Origin: JBGTFE01 sp036403235
Lineage (GTDB): Bacteria > Acidobacteriota > Blastocatellia > Pyrinomonadales > Pyrinomonadaceae
Reading direction: 5' to 3'
Length of the DNA stretch: 23,648 bases
Assembly (NCBI GenBank): GCA_036403235.1
Contig: DASWRI010000054.1
Location: forward strand, 1 to 23,648
Every line of letters begins with the position of its first letter. Position 1 is the first letter of the stretch. The translations under genes and the position numbers were made by a program. The notes beneath the pieces were generated by a model that saw only the letters and a program-made list of their open reading frames with translations, made no database searches and was not told the DNA's origin. Shown here in pieces: positions 13,079 through 20,773 of the stretch.

Positions 13079-15319
13079 ATGAAAAGCAGAGTTTTGCTCG
13101 CGTTGATATTGCTTTGTTCAATTTCGATACAGGCGCAGATTAAAAAAAATTATTCGGTCAATAAAGTGAAAGCGGCCGCAGTTTCAAATCAAGCCGCCAA
13201 CGCCGACGTTCTGCCAATTCGGCGCGTGATTCTTTATTCGAACGGCGTCGCGTATGTCGAGCGCCGCGGCATTATTTCGGGCAAGGCCGAGATAAATTTG
13301 TCTTTCAAACAATCGCAGGTCGACGACGTTCTAAAATCGATGGTCGTGCTCGATTTGGGTCAGGGCCGAATCGGCGCGGTCAGCTATAATTCGTCCGCTC
13401 CGGTTTCGGCGCAGATGTCGGAAATTCCCTTTTCCGTCAACTCCATTACCGACCAGACGGCGGGCGGCGGTCTGGCGGGCGTTTTATCGCAGCTGCAGGG
13501 CGCGAAAGTCTCCGTCGCCTCGACCAAAGGCGCGGCCGTCGGCTCGATTTTGACGGTCGAGCGCCGGAGCGCGCAGATTGACTCGACGAAGCCGCCCGTC
13601 ATCACGCATTTTCTCGTGATAGCTTCGGAATCGGGCGAGATTTCGAGCTTTGATTTGGCCGACGTGCGCTCTGTAAAACTGCTCGAAGAAGGAACGAAAC
13701 GCGACGTCACCGAGTTTGCCAACGCGACGAGCTTTTCGCGCCGGCGCGACGCCAAAACAATCACCGTCACGTCGGACGGCGCCGGTCAGCGCGAGATGGT
13801 GGTCAGCTACATCATCGCCGCGCCGATTTGGAAAACGACGTATCGCGTCGTGCTGGACGAAGCGGGCAAGCCATTTTTTCAGGGCTGGGCAATCGTCGAT
13901 AACGTCAGCGACGAAGATTGGCAAAACGTCCAGCTTTCGCTCGTTTCCGGCTCGCCGATTTCGTTTGTACAGCCGATTCAACAGCCTTTTTATCGCTACC
14001 GGCCGGTCGTTCCGATTCCGAACGATTTGCGTCTGACCCCACAGATTTACGAGCCGCAGAGCAGAATCGACGTATCCGACAACAAAATCAATACGAATAT
14101 CACCGCGCAGACAAATGAAATTCTTCCGGCAGGAACAAATTTTTCAAGCCTTCTAAAAGTCTCTCCGAATGTAAAACCGGAGGCGTTAGCGGGCGGACTT
14201 CAAATTGACGGCGCGAGCGGAAATTCAAATACATATGTCGTCGATGGGCAGGAAGTTTCGAATTTCAGAACCGGAGTTTTATCTACTACCGTCAGCCAGG
14301 CGCTTCTGGCCAATCAATCGGGCGTTTCGACCGCCGCGACCGGCGAGGAAGTCGGCGATTTGTTCGAATATAAAATCGAGCAGCCGGTAACCGTGATGCG
14401 CGACCGCTCGGCTTTGATTCCGATTGTGCAGACAAAAATGGAAGGCGAAAGAGTGACGATTTACAACGAGGCCGTCCGTCAAGACCGCCCGTTAAGCGGT
14501 TTACTTTTGCAGAATACGACGAATCTGACGCTCGAAAGCGGAAGTCTGACCGTCATCGACCGCGACGCCTATGCGGGCGAAGCTTTGATGGACAGGCTTA
14601 AACCAAAGGAGCAGCGCCTTATTTCGTTTGCGCTCGATTTGGGAACGCACGTCCGCGTCCGCCCGCTCGAAAATCGCGAGCCGGTCAAGCTCACAAAAGT
14701 CATTAACGGAGTTTTTGAGGTTCATTATTTTCGCACCGAAGAAAAGCTGTATCAAATCGAAAATCAAACCGAACACGCGAAAGTTTTATACATCGAATAC
14801 CCGATTCGCGACGGCTGGCAGCTTTCCGACACGACGCCGAAACCCGACTACACGACGCAACGCTATTATCGTTTCCGCGTCGAATTAAAGCCGTTTGAAA
14901 CAAAGGAAATGACCGTTTCCGAGCGTATTCCGTTAATGGACAGCTATCAGATTTCGGCGCTCACGAAAGCCGATTTAGCGCTTTTTCTGACGCGCAGATA
15001 CATCGACGAAAAAACGCGCGCGAAGCTCGAAAAACTGATTGATTTGCGCACATCTATAAGCCAGGTCGAGTCAAAATTGGAAGGTTTTAATGACGAAGTA
15101 GAACAAATTTCCGACGACCAGAAACGACTGCGGGAAAACATCGAAGCTCTGTCGAAAACCGCCGAAGCTAAAACATTGATTACGCGCTATATCGAAAAAG
15201 TAAATCAACAGGAATCAAGGCTCGAAGAGATAGAAAAGGAAAGACGAAATCTGGCCATTGAAAAACAAAGCAAGGAAGCCGAGCTTTTAAATGAGATTAG
15301 AACTTTTTCGATTGATTAA
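13079..15319 (+). CDS. Exported DUF4139 protein with TonB-plug-like insert
   Basis: A 746-residue protein with a signal peptide (MKSRVLLALILLCSISIQAQ). Residues about 45-330 give the N-terminal half typical of DUF4139 proteins (VILYSNGVAYVERRGIISG; REMVVSYIIAAPIWKTTYRV; GWAIVDNVSDEDWQNVQLSL). About residues 335-415 do not belong to the family. They read EILPAGTNFSSLLKVSPNVK, then GGLQIDGASGNSNTYVVDGQ and EVSNFRTGVLS, the pattern of the plug domain of acidobacterial TonB-dependent receptors. DUF4139 resumes at EEVGDLFEYKIEQPVTVMRD and runs through the strand-rich region (YYRFRVELKPFETKEMTVSE). The last 95 residues or so are a charged coiled coil. Biochemical function of DUF4139 is not established. 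Moderate Shine-Dalgarno site (AGGAAAA). It converges with the acyltransferase gene across site C. Confidence 0.87.
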   Translation: MKSRVLLALILLCSISIQAQIKKNYSVNKVKAAAVSNQAANADVLPIRRVILYSNGVAYVERRGIISGKAEINLSFKQSQVDDVLKSMVVLDLGQGRIGAVSYNSSAPVSAQMSEIPFSVNSITDQTAGGGLAGVLSQLQGAKVSVASTKGAAVGSILTVERRSAQIDSTKPPVITHFLVIASESGEISSFDLADVRSVKLLEEGTKRDVTEFANATSFSRRRDAKTITVTSDGAGQREMVVSYIIAAPIWKTTYRVVLDEAGKPFFQGWAIVDNVSDEDWQNVQLSLVSGSPISFVQPIQQPFYRYRPVVPIPNDLRLTPQIYEPQSRIDVSDNKINTNITAQTNEILPAGTNFSSLLKVSPNVKPEALAGGLQIDGASGNSNTYVVDGQEVSNFRTGVLSTTVSQALLANQSGVSTAATGEEVGDLFEYKIEQPVTVMRDRSALIPIVQTKMEGERVTIYNEAVRQDRPLSGLLLQNTTNLTLESGSLTVIDRDAYAGEALMDRLKPKEQRLISFALDLGTHVRVRPLENREPVKLTKVINGVFEVHYFRTEEKLYQIENQTEHAKVLYIEYPIRDGWQLSDTTPKPDYTTQRYYRFRVELKPFETKEMTVSERIPLMDSYQISALTKADLALFLTRRYIDEKTRAKLEKLIDLRTSISQVESKLEGFNDEVEQISDDQKRLRENIEALSKTAEAKTLITRYIEKVNQQESRLEEIEKERRNLAIEKQSKEAELLNEIRTFSID

Positions 15320-15391
15320 AAGAGTTAGCCGCGAATTATACGAATAGCACGAATAAAAGAAATATTTGTGTAATTCGCGGCTAATTCTTTT
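15318..15391. repeat. Palindromic repeat (site C), bidirectional terminator of convergent genes
   Basis: 21-base arms 15318-15338 and 15371-15391 pair with one G-U/A-C exception, built on TTAGCCGCGAATTA. The left arm overlaps the DUF4139 stop codon and the right arm ends one base before the stop of the opposing gene. The loop holds 9-base words (ACGAATAGC, ACGAATAAA), unlike the 7-base words elsewhere. The T-rich end in each direction would terminate both genes. Confidence 0.8.
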
Positions 15392-15392
15392 C

Positions 15393-16520
15393 CTAAACTT
15401 TTATAAAAATCCGTTTCCGATACAAAAGCCACATCAAAAACAGCCAGAAAAGGATGTAACAAACGGCGTAGGCGAGCGACGCGTTGACCGGCGCGGCGAA
15501 AGGCAGAAAAACTGATTCGAAAATCCATTTTTGCAAAGAAATAGGTTTGCCCTCCGCGCCGGCAAATTTTATAACGCCCATAATTCGTCCGAGCAACCCG
15601 GAAAAAACAAAAAGAGCGAGTGCGTTGACGCCGAAAATCACGAACGGCTTTGACCACTTTTTGTAATCTTTGATATCAATGAGCCAGTAGCAAAACGCGA
15701 GAAAACAAAGCGCTAACCCGGACGTATAAACGACATACGAGCTTGTCCAGAGCGATTTATTAAACGGGAAAAAGAAATTCCAGCACCAACCGAGCGCGAT
15801 TAAAACGCTGCCGAAAAAAAACAACCCGCCGACTTTTTCGAAATCGCTTTTCCTGGTTTTCAGCCACGTTCCGGTGAGAACGCCCGAAAGCGCCGTCACA
15901 ATCGCCGGAATGGTCGAAAGAATTCCTTCGGGGTCGAAAACCTTCGCTTCTTTCCAGACATGATTTTCGCCGAAAACGCCGCGGTCGATGTATGCCGCGA
16001 GATTGCAGGCTTTATCGTTTATCGTCGTTATCTCGCAGCCCGGAACGGGAACGGCGCTCATCAGATACCAGTAAACAAAAAGCAAAGCAGCGCCGATAAT
16101 CGTCTGCTGTTTCCAGTTTGTATGCAGAAAAATCAAAGACGCCGCGAGATAACAAACCGCGATTCGCTGCAAAACGCCGGGAATCCGTAAATTTGCAAAA
16201 TCGAAAAGGGGAAAAGCGGCGAGAAAAAGCCCGAGCAGAAAAATTATCGCCGTGCGGCGGAAAATTTTCAGGTAAACGTCACGCGTGATGCCTTCGGCGA
16301 CGCGCTTTCCGAGCGCGAGCGGAATGGCGACGCCGACGATAAAAAGAAAAAACGGGAAAATATAATCGGTTGGCGTGACGCCGTGCCATTCGGCGTGCTC
16401 GAGCGGCGAATAAATCGCGCCCCACGTTCCCGGATTATTCACCAGAACCATTCCGGCGATGGTTATCCCGCGAAAAACATCAAGCGATAAAAGGCGTGTT
16501 TGCCCCGTTTCTTCGGCCAT
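15393..16520 (-). CDS. HGSNAT/NagX-like membrane acyltransferase (DUF5009-type)
   Basis: A 375-residue polytopic membrane protein with about ten hydrophobic helices. The N-terminus RLLSLDVFRGITIAGMVLVN and the following LEHAEWHGVTPTDYIFPFF are the hallmarks of the heparan-alpha-glucosaminide N-acetyltransferase-like family, which includes bacterial NagX proteins. The His of the HAxW motif corresponds to the acetyl-accepting His of human HGSNAT. Bacterial members are thought to move acetyl groups across the inner membrane onto amino sugars, but the substrate here is not known. Start ATG 16520 has a good Shine-Dalgarno site (AGAGGAAA). It is the last gene of the long minus-strand run, separated from the BstA-like gene by hairpin D. 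Confidence 0.87.
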   Translation of the reverse strand: MAEETGQTRLLSLDVFRGITIAGMVLVNNPGTWGAIYSPLEHAEWHGVTPTDYIFPFFLFIVGVAIPLALGKRVAEGITRDVYLKIFRRTAIIFLLGLFLAAFPLFDFANLRIPGVLQRIAVCYLAASLIFLHTNWKQQTIIGAALLFVYWYLMSAVPVPGCEITTINDKACNLAAYIDRGVFGENHVWKEAKVFDPEGILSTIPAIVTALSGVLTGTWLKTRKSDFEKVGGLFFFGSVLIALGWCWNFFFPFNKSLWTSSYVVYTSGLALCFLAFCYWLIDIKDYKKWSKPFVIFGVNALALFVFSGLLGRIMGVIKFAGAEGKPISLQKWIFESVFLPFAAPVNASLAYAVCYILFWLFLMWLLYRKRIFIKV

Positions 16521-16572
16521 ATCTTATTTCCTCTGAGATTTAACCACAGGATAACATAGATTATTTGAGAGG

Positions 16573-16630
16573 CAAGTGATAAGAGACGAGTGACAAATAA
16601 AGAGTTTTTTTCTTATCACTTGTCTCTTAC
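16573..16630. repeat. Heptad hairpin (site D)
   Basis: 7-base words CAAGTGA, TAAGAGA, CGAGTGA, CAAATAA, then complementary words TTTTCTT, ATCACTT, GTCTCTT. An 11-bp perfect stem is formed by 16574-16584 and 16611-16621. It starts one base beyond the stop of the BstA-like gene, and T-rich sequence on both sides could let it terminate transcription. Confidence 0.75.
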
Positions 16631-16631
16631 T

Positions 16632-17156
16632 TCACCATCCGTTTCGCTCGCGCAGCTTTGTAATATGCGCCGTGTGATGTTTTGAGTGCCAGTCGTATAG
16701 ACCGAGAAATTTTTCCAGCGTCCAGTCGCCCGATTCGGGATGGATTAATTCTTTTTTAAAATCTTCTTCGGTAAAAGATTCGAGCAGCGCAGTCCAGCGC
16801 GTATGAATGTCTTCGAGAATCCGCAAACTGACCTCAACCGGCAACTTGCTGTCCGCGAGATTCGCCCAGCGGTCTTCGTAATACGGGCGAATCGTCGGCT
16901 TTTCTTCGGTCAAGGCAAGCTTGAAACGGCAGTAAGAATTCAAATGACTGTCGGCGACGTGATGAACGGTCTGGCGCACCGTCCAGCCTTCCGGACGATA
17001 TTCGGTGTCGAGCTGCTGTTCGTTTAAGCCCGCGACGGATTCGGCGATTTTCTTCGGCAAATCCGCAATCGTTCGAATAAACTCCCGCCTCAATTCCGGT
17101 GTGACTTCCCTACTCGAATCAAACTTTCCAATCGGATAACGCAAATCGACGCTCAT
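16632..17156 (-). CDS. DinB-superfamily metal-dependent protein, BstA/YfiT-like
   Basis: From ATG 17156 the product has 174 residues. It matches Bacillus subtilis YfiT (BstA) from the first residues (MSVDLRYPIGKFDSS) to the end. Family landmarks are the helix motif GWTVRQTVHHVADSH (58-71), NSYCRFKLALTEEKPTIRPY (73-92) and DWHSKHHTAHI (155-165). The His residues of the HHxxDSH and WHSKHH motifs are the expected metal ligands of the four-helix bundle. In Firmicutes BstA is a bacillithiol S-transferase; whether this organism makes bacillithiol or another thiol is not visible here. A longer start at 17213 would overlap dnaB and extend beyond the family N-terminus, so it was rejected. The gap to dnaB is 46 bases. 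Confidence 0.9.
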   Translation of the reverse strand: MSVDLRYPIGKFDSSREVTPELRREFIRTIADLPKKIAESVAGLNEQQLDTEYRPEGWTVRQTVHHVADSHLNSYCRFKLALTEEKPTIRPYYEDRWANLADSKLPVEVSLRILEDIHTRWTALLESFTEEDFKKELIHPESGDWTLEKFLGLYDWHSKHHTAHITKLRERNGW

Positions 17157-17202
17157 AATTTTATATTTCCGGGCTTTTACAAATCGCAAATCAAAAATCT
17201 CG

Positions 17203-18564
17203 TCATTCTCCAAAATAGTTTTCGAATCTGGTAAATTCCTTCAAAAACGCCAGTCTCACCGTTCCGGTCGGGCCGTTTCTTTGCTTGGCAATCAAAATTT
17301 CCGCCAAGCCCGCATTTTCTTCGGTCGGTTTGTAATAATCTTCGCGGTAAATAAACGCGACCACATCGGCGTCCTGCTCGATTGAACCGGATTCGCGCAA
17401 ATCGGACATCATCGGCCGCGGCGGGTTTCTCGCCTCCGGCGCGCGCGAAAGCTGCGAGAGCGCGACAATCGGAACGTTTAATTCTTTCGCCAAGCCTTTC
17501 AGCTCGCGCGAAATCTGCGAAACTTCCTGCTGGCGTGATTCGCTTCGTTTTGAGCCGGACATCAGCTGCAGATAATCGACGACAATCAAATCGAGTTTTT
17601 TCTGCTCGGAAACAAGCCTTCTGGTTTTCGCGCGCATCTCTAAAACGGAGATTCCGGCCGTGTCGTCGATAAAAATCTTCGCGTCCGAAAGCGTCCCGAT
17701 TGACTGGGCCAGCCTTCCCCATTCCTCGCGCGTCAAATATCCGGTTCGGAAGCGATGCGCGTCGACTTTCGCCTCCGAGCTGAGCATACGCATGACGAGC
17801 TGTTCTTTCGACATTTCAAGCGAAAAAACGGCGACGACCGCGCCTTCCAGAATCGCCGCATTTTGCGCGAGCGTTAGACAAAGCGCCGTTTTTCCCATCG
17901 AAGGACGGGCGGCAACGATAATCAAATCGGTCGGCTGCAAGCCCGAGGTTTTTTCGTCCAAATCGCGAAATCCGGTGGCGAGCCCGGTCAGAGCGTGCGT
18001 TTCGCGTTTCGCAAATTCCTGAACTTTTGCGAGAACCGTTTCGGCGACCGGCCGAACGTGCGAAAATCCCTGCCGCGTTCTTTCATCTGCCAAGGCGAAA
18101 ATCATCCGCTCGGCGTTATCGAGAATTTCTTTGGCGTCCTCTTCTTCGGCGAGCGCCTCGCTGGTGATTTGGTTGCAGACTTTTATCAGATTGCGAACGA
18201 CCGATTTATCCTTGACGACTTTTGTGTAATCGATAATGTCGGAAAAATGCGGCAGCCCGTAAGTTAAATTGGTAATCGTGGCGATTCCGCCGATGGCGTC
18301 AATCGAGCCGTCTTTTTTCAGCTCTTCGCCGATAAGAATCGGGTCGATGCGCTCGCCGCGCTCAAACAAAGCGGTCATCGCTTTGAAAACCCGCCGGTGA
18401 AGCGGGGCGTAGAAATCGTCGGAGTGTAAGTTTTCGATGGCTTGCGCGATGAGCTGGTTGTCGAGCAGAATGGCGCCCAGAATCACGCGCTCGCTCTCTG
18501 CGCTCGACGGCAGAGGTTTTTCAAGATATTGCTCGCGCGAAAATTCAGGATTCGGTGTTGCCAT
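17203..18564 (-). CDS. dnaB: Replicative DNA helicase DnaB
   Basis: A 453-residue hexameric 5'-3' helicase for chromosome replication. The N-terminal domain spans about residues 18-115 (PSSAESERVILGAILLDN; LTYGLPHFSDIIDY). A linker with KEILDNAERMIFALADE leads to the RecA-like domain: Walker A ARPSMGKTA (219-227), the FSLEMSKEQLVMRM helix, Walker B LIVVDYLQLMSG, and the late motifs LSQLSR and LRESGSIEQDADVVAFIYRE. The C-terminus FENYFGE is typical. No intein or insertion. Placement directly after rplI is common in bacteria, but a terminator at 18643 separates them here. Only a one-armed heptad repeat (site E), with no clear Shine-Dalgarno site, precedes the ATG. Confidence 0.97.
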   Translation of the reverse strand: MATPNPEFSREQYLEKPLPSSAESERVILGAILLDNQLIAQAIENLHSDDFYAPLHRRVFKAMTALFERGERIDPILIGEELKKDGSIDAIGGIATITNLTYGLPHFSDIIDYTKVVKDKSVVRNLIKVCNQITSEALAEEEDAKEILDNAERMIFALADERTRQGFSHVRPVAETVLAKVQEFAKRETHALTGLATGFRDLDEKTSGLQPTDLIIVAARPSMGKTALCLTLAQNAAILEGAVVAVFSLEMSKEQLVMRMLSSEAKVDAHRFRTGYLTREEWGRLAQSIGTLSDAKIFIDDTAGISVLEMRAKTRRLVSEQKKLDLIVVDYLQLMSGSKRSESRQQEVSQISRELKGLAKELNVPIVALSQLSRAPEARNPPRPMMSDLRESGSIEQDADVVAFIYREDYYKPTEENAGLAEILIAKQRNGPTGTVRLAFLKEFTRFENYFGE

Positions 18565-18571
18565 GCTCGTT

Positions 18572-18613
18572 AGTGGTCAGCTATCCGTAGTCAGTTGTCC
18601 TTAGTGCTTGACT
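18572..18613. repeat. Heptad repeat run (site E), one arm only
   Basis: Six degenerate 7-base words in register (AGTGGTC, AGCTATC, CGTAGTC, AGTTGTC, CTTAGTG, CTTGACT) with no matching complementary arm. It begins seven bases upstream of the dnaB ATG, so it occupies the ribosome-binding region of that gene. Confidence 0.65.
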
Positions 18614-18642
18614 CTGAGTTGCCGCAGAACTGATTTTATTGG

Positions 18643-18679
18643 ATAAAAAAGACTGTAAGTTGTCCAAACTTACAGTCTT
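18643..18679 (-). terminator. Terminator of the rpsF-rpsR-rplI operon
   Basis: A 13-bp perfect stem AAGACTGTAAGTT (18649-18661) with its complement (18667-18679), 5-base loop, followed on the minus strand by six T. A second weaker hairpin (AAATCGGT/ACCGATTT around 18694-18724) lies between it and the rplI stop. Together they separate rplI from dnaB. Confidence 0.9.
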
Positions 18680-18739
18680 GATTCTATTACAAAATCGGTT
18701 AATTTCAAAAGATTTTACCGATTTATTTTTCTATTTTTT

Positions 18740-19327
18740 TTAGCCTTCGGTTTCTTCCGTAGAATCTTCGGTTTGCGCGTTTGTTTCGTCGCTCGTTTCC
18801 GAATTTTCTTCGGCGGAAGTCGTTTCAGCCGGCGCAGCTTCGGCCGGTTTTGCGGCTTCCGGTGCGGCTTCTTCGCCTTCGGCGCGAACCGTCACGGGAA
18901 TTGAAATCGTTACTTCGCGATGAAGCTTGACGTTGACCGAATAATTTCCGGTTTCCTTGATGGTATCTTTCAAAACGATGCGGCGGCGGTCAATTTCGTA
19001 ACCTTTCGACTGCAAAGCTTCGTGAATGTCCATCGATGTCACCGAACCGAAAAGCGTTCCACCCTCGCCCGCTTTGCGCACGAATTCGAGCGAAACTCCG
19101 CTCATCTGGTCGAATTGCGCCTCGGCGGTCGATTTTTCGACGGCGGCCTTTTTTAAAAGCGCGCTGCGTTCCTGTTCGATTTGCTTGACGTTACCTTTGG
19201 TCGCCAACGTCGCGATTCCCTGCGGAAGCAGAAAATTTCTGGCGTAGCCGGCTTTTACCTTGACGATTTCGCCGCGTCCGCCCACATTTTCCACGTCTTC
19301 GCGTAAAAGAATTTTTGTTGTTGCCAT
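18740..19327 (-). CDS. rplI: Ribosomal protein bL9 with acidic C-terminal tail
   Basis: From ATG 19327 the product has 195 residues. The first 150 or so are a standard L9, a large-subunit protein with two RNA-binding domains joined by a long helix: MATTKILLREDVENVGGRGE, VKVKAGYARNFLLPQGIA, then SGVSLEFVRKAGEGGTLFGS, SMDIHEALQSKGYEIDRRRI and the final REVTISIPVTVRAEGEE. About 45 residues extend beyond the normal end, made almost only of Glu, Ala, Thr, Ser, Asp and Pro. The start is set by AGGAGG about ten bases upstream; the longer frame from 19363 would overlap rpsR. The gap to rpsR is 25 bases, so they form an operon. Confidence 0.96.
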   Translation of the reverse strand: MATTKILLREDVENVGGRGEIVKVKAGYARNFLLPQGIATLATKGNVKQIEQERSALLKKAAVEKSTAEAQFDQMSGVSLEFVRKAGEGGTLFGSVTSMDIHEALQSKGYEIDRRRIVLKDTIKETGNYSVNVKLHREVTISIPVTVRAEGEEAAPEAAKPAEAAPAETTSAEENSETSDETNAQTEDSTEETEG

Positions 19328-19352
19328 TTTATAAATTTCCTCCTTTCCTCGT

Positions 19353-19646
19353 TTAATCCGCAACGAACGGCAAAAGTGCCATTGCGCGGGCGCGTTTGAT
19401 GGCGCGTGCGATTCTGCGCTGGTCTTTCGCCGAAACTCCCGAAATGCGGCGCGGCATAATTTTTCCGCGCTCGGGAATAAAGCGTTTCAGAAAATCGACG
19501 TCTTTCCAATCGATATAATCGGGAACGACCTGATTCTGGCGGCGACGTTGAAAACGGCGCGGGCCTCTGTCCATTCTCGGCTCATCGCTGACCGGCTCAA
19601 AACCGCTTTTTTCGTCATCATCGTATTTATTTATTCTCTTTTCCAT
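19353..19646 (-). CDS. rpsR: Ribosomal protein bS18
   Basis: A 97-residue small-subunit protein that pairs with S6 on the central domain of 16S rRNA. The core DYIDWKDVDFLKRFIPERGK then IMPRRISGVSAKDQRRIARA and IKRARAMALLPF is fully conserved. The N-terminal 40 residues are a charged, Arg-rich extension (MEKRINKYDDDEKSGFEPVS; DRGPRRFQRRRQNQ), longer than in E. coli but common in other phyla. A Shine-Dalgarno site (GAGGAGA) precedes ATG 19646. It is 14 bases downstream of rpsF and 25 bases upstream of rplI. No ssb gene lies between rpsF and rpsR. Confidence 0.97.
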   Translation of the reverse strand: MEKRINKYDDDEKSGFEPVSDEPRMDRGPRRFQRRRQNQVVPDYIDWKDVDFLKRFIPERGKIMPRRISGVSAKDQRRIARAIKRARAMALLPFVAD

Positions 19647-19660
19647 ATTCTCTCCTCGGT

Positions 19661-20077
19661 CTATTCCTCTTCTTCGGCTACAGCCAGAAACACTTCTTCG
19701 GGTTCGGTAAATTTATTCCGATTGGCGCGCGTCGTGTGTTTTTTCTCGCGTTTGGAGCGATTTTTCTCCGCCGATTTGCGGTCTTCGTCAACCCGAACCG
19801 TCAGATAACGCATAATTGTGTCGTTAACACGCATTCTGCGTTCGAGTTCGGCAATGCTCTGCCCCGAATCTTCGATTTCAAATAAAACGTAATGACCTTC
19901 GGTTTTTTTCTTAATCGGGTAAGCAAAACGTCGTCGTCCCATATTTTCGGTTTTGACGACCGTCCCGCCTTCCTTTGTAATCATCTGTTCGATTGCTTCA
20001 TTTAATTTGACGATATCATCGTCCGCCGTGTCGGGCGTTCCGATATACATCACTTCATATACTCTGTTATTTGCCAA
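19661..20077 (-). CDS. rpsF: Ribosomal protein bS6 (TTG start)
   Basis: A 138-residue small-subunit protein. The core reads NRVYEVMYIGTPDTADDDIV, EGGTVVKTENMGRRRFAYPI, KKKTEGHYVLFEIEDSGQSI and ELERRMRVNDTIMRYLTVRV, with a basic then acidic tail ending VAEEEE. The start is TTG at 20077, chosen because a strong AAGGAGGA (20082-20089) lies four bases upstream and the family N-terminus begins here. The longer frame from 20119 would add 14 unrelated residues across this Shine-Dalgarno site. First gene of the rpsF-rpsR-rplI operon. A small hairpin with a CCG in its loop (20101-20117) precedes it and could take part in S6:S18 feedback, which is speculative. Confidence 0.95.
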   Translation of the reverse strand: MANNRVYEVMYIGTPDTADDDIVKLNEAIEQMITKEGGTVVKTENMGRRRFAYPIKKKTEGHYVLFEIEDSGQSIAELERRMRVNDTIMRYLTVRVDEDRKSAEKNRSKREKKHTTRANRNKFTEPEEVFLAVAEEEE

Positions 20078-20081
20078 TTTT

Positions 20082-20089
20082 TCCTCCTT
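20082..20089 (-). promoter_or_regulatory. Shine-Dalgarno site deciding the rpsF TTG start
   Basis: AAGGAGGA on the minus strand, the strongest ribosome-binding sequence in the window, four bases before TTG 20077. It lies inside any longer rpsF frame, which argues for the TTG. Confidence 0.85.
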
Positions 20090-20131
20090 ATGGCTCTCCA
20101 GCTTCTTTAACGGAAGCAAGAAGGTATATTT

Positions 20132-20201
20132 AAGTGAAAACTGAGTGCTGAAAACCGAGAATTATTTCTACTTTCAGTTTTCACTTTTCAGTTTTCAGTT
20201 G
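20132..20201. repeat. Heptad hairpin (site F) between pth and rpsF
   Basis: Ten 7-base words in unbroken register: AAGTGAA, AACTGAG, TGCTGAA, AACCGAG, AATTATT, TCTACTT, TCAGTTT, TCACTTT, TCAGTTT, TCAGTTG. A 13-bp perfect stem is formed by 20132-20144 and 20174-20186. The right end contains the TGA stop codon of pth (20195-20197, complement). Confidence 0.88.
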
Positions 20202-20773
20202 TACTGTGCCATCGCTTTTTCAACTCCGTCTCTTAAAACGGCTTGAATCGCTTCGGCGCTTTCTTCTAAAACTTTTTCAACCGTATCCGTTTCGGATTTT
20301 GAAAAATTTTCCAAAACGAATTTTTTCGTATCGTTTAGCGGGTGCTCGGGCTGAATCCCGATTCGCAACCGGATAAATTCTTCCGTCCCGAGACAGGCGA
20401 TAATCGATTTCAAACCGTTATGCCCGCCCGACGAGCCTCGCGCCCGCAGCCGAATCGAGCCGAACGGCAAAGCCAAATCGTCAACCGTCACAATCAGCTT
20501 CGCGGCGCTTCGATTCTCTTTTTTGAGCAGACAGCTTATCGCTTCGCCGCTCAAATTCATAAAAGTCTGCGGCTTGATTAGCTCCGCCGTTTGATTTTCA
20601 ATGACGGCGCGCCCGACGAGCGAGCGGCATTCGTCGCGTTTGACCTGCGTCTGATTTTGCCGCGCCAACAAATCCACCAGCAAAAAGCCGAGATTATGGC
20701 GCGTTTTTTCGTAACGCAGGCCCGGATTACCGAGGCCGACGATTAGCCAATTTTGCTCAGACAGCGAACTCAT
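20195..20773 (-). CDS. pth: Peptidyl-tRNA hydrolase
   Basis: A 192-residue cytoplasmic enzyme that frees tRNA from prematurely released peptidyl-tRNA. Landmarks: WLIVGLGNPGLRYEKTRHNL with the catalytic His of TRHNLGF (about residue 26), KPQTFMNLSGEAI with its Asn, the Asp of VTVDDLALPFG, RARGSSGGHNGLKSI, and RIGIQPEHPLNDTKKFVLEN. Length is typical. ATG 20773 is the only credible start, as an in-frame TGA lies 21 bases upstream and the conserved domain begins at residue 9. There is no Shine-Dalgarno site: the hairpin of site G ends at the base before the ATG. It stands between rplY and rpsF in the standard order. Confidence 0.96.
   Translation of the reverse strand: MSSLSEQNWLIVGLGNPGLRYEKTRHNLGFLLVDLLARQNQTQVKRDECRSLVGRAVIENQTAELIKPQTFMNLSGEAISCLLKKENRSAAKLIVTVDDLALPFGSIRLRARGSSGGHNGLKSIIACLGTEEFIRLRIGIQPEHPLNDTKKFVLENFSKSETDTVEKVLEESAEAIQAVLRDGVEKAMAQYN

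Noticed and set aside
17157..17213. Longer start for the BstA-like protein
   Set aside because: It would overlap the end of dnaB, and the known family N-terminus begins at ATG 17156.
19328..19363. Longer start for L9
   Set aside because: It overlaps the end of rpsR and contains the Shine-Dalgarno sequence of the real start.
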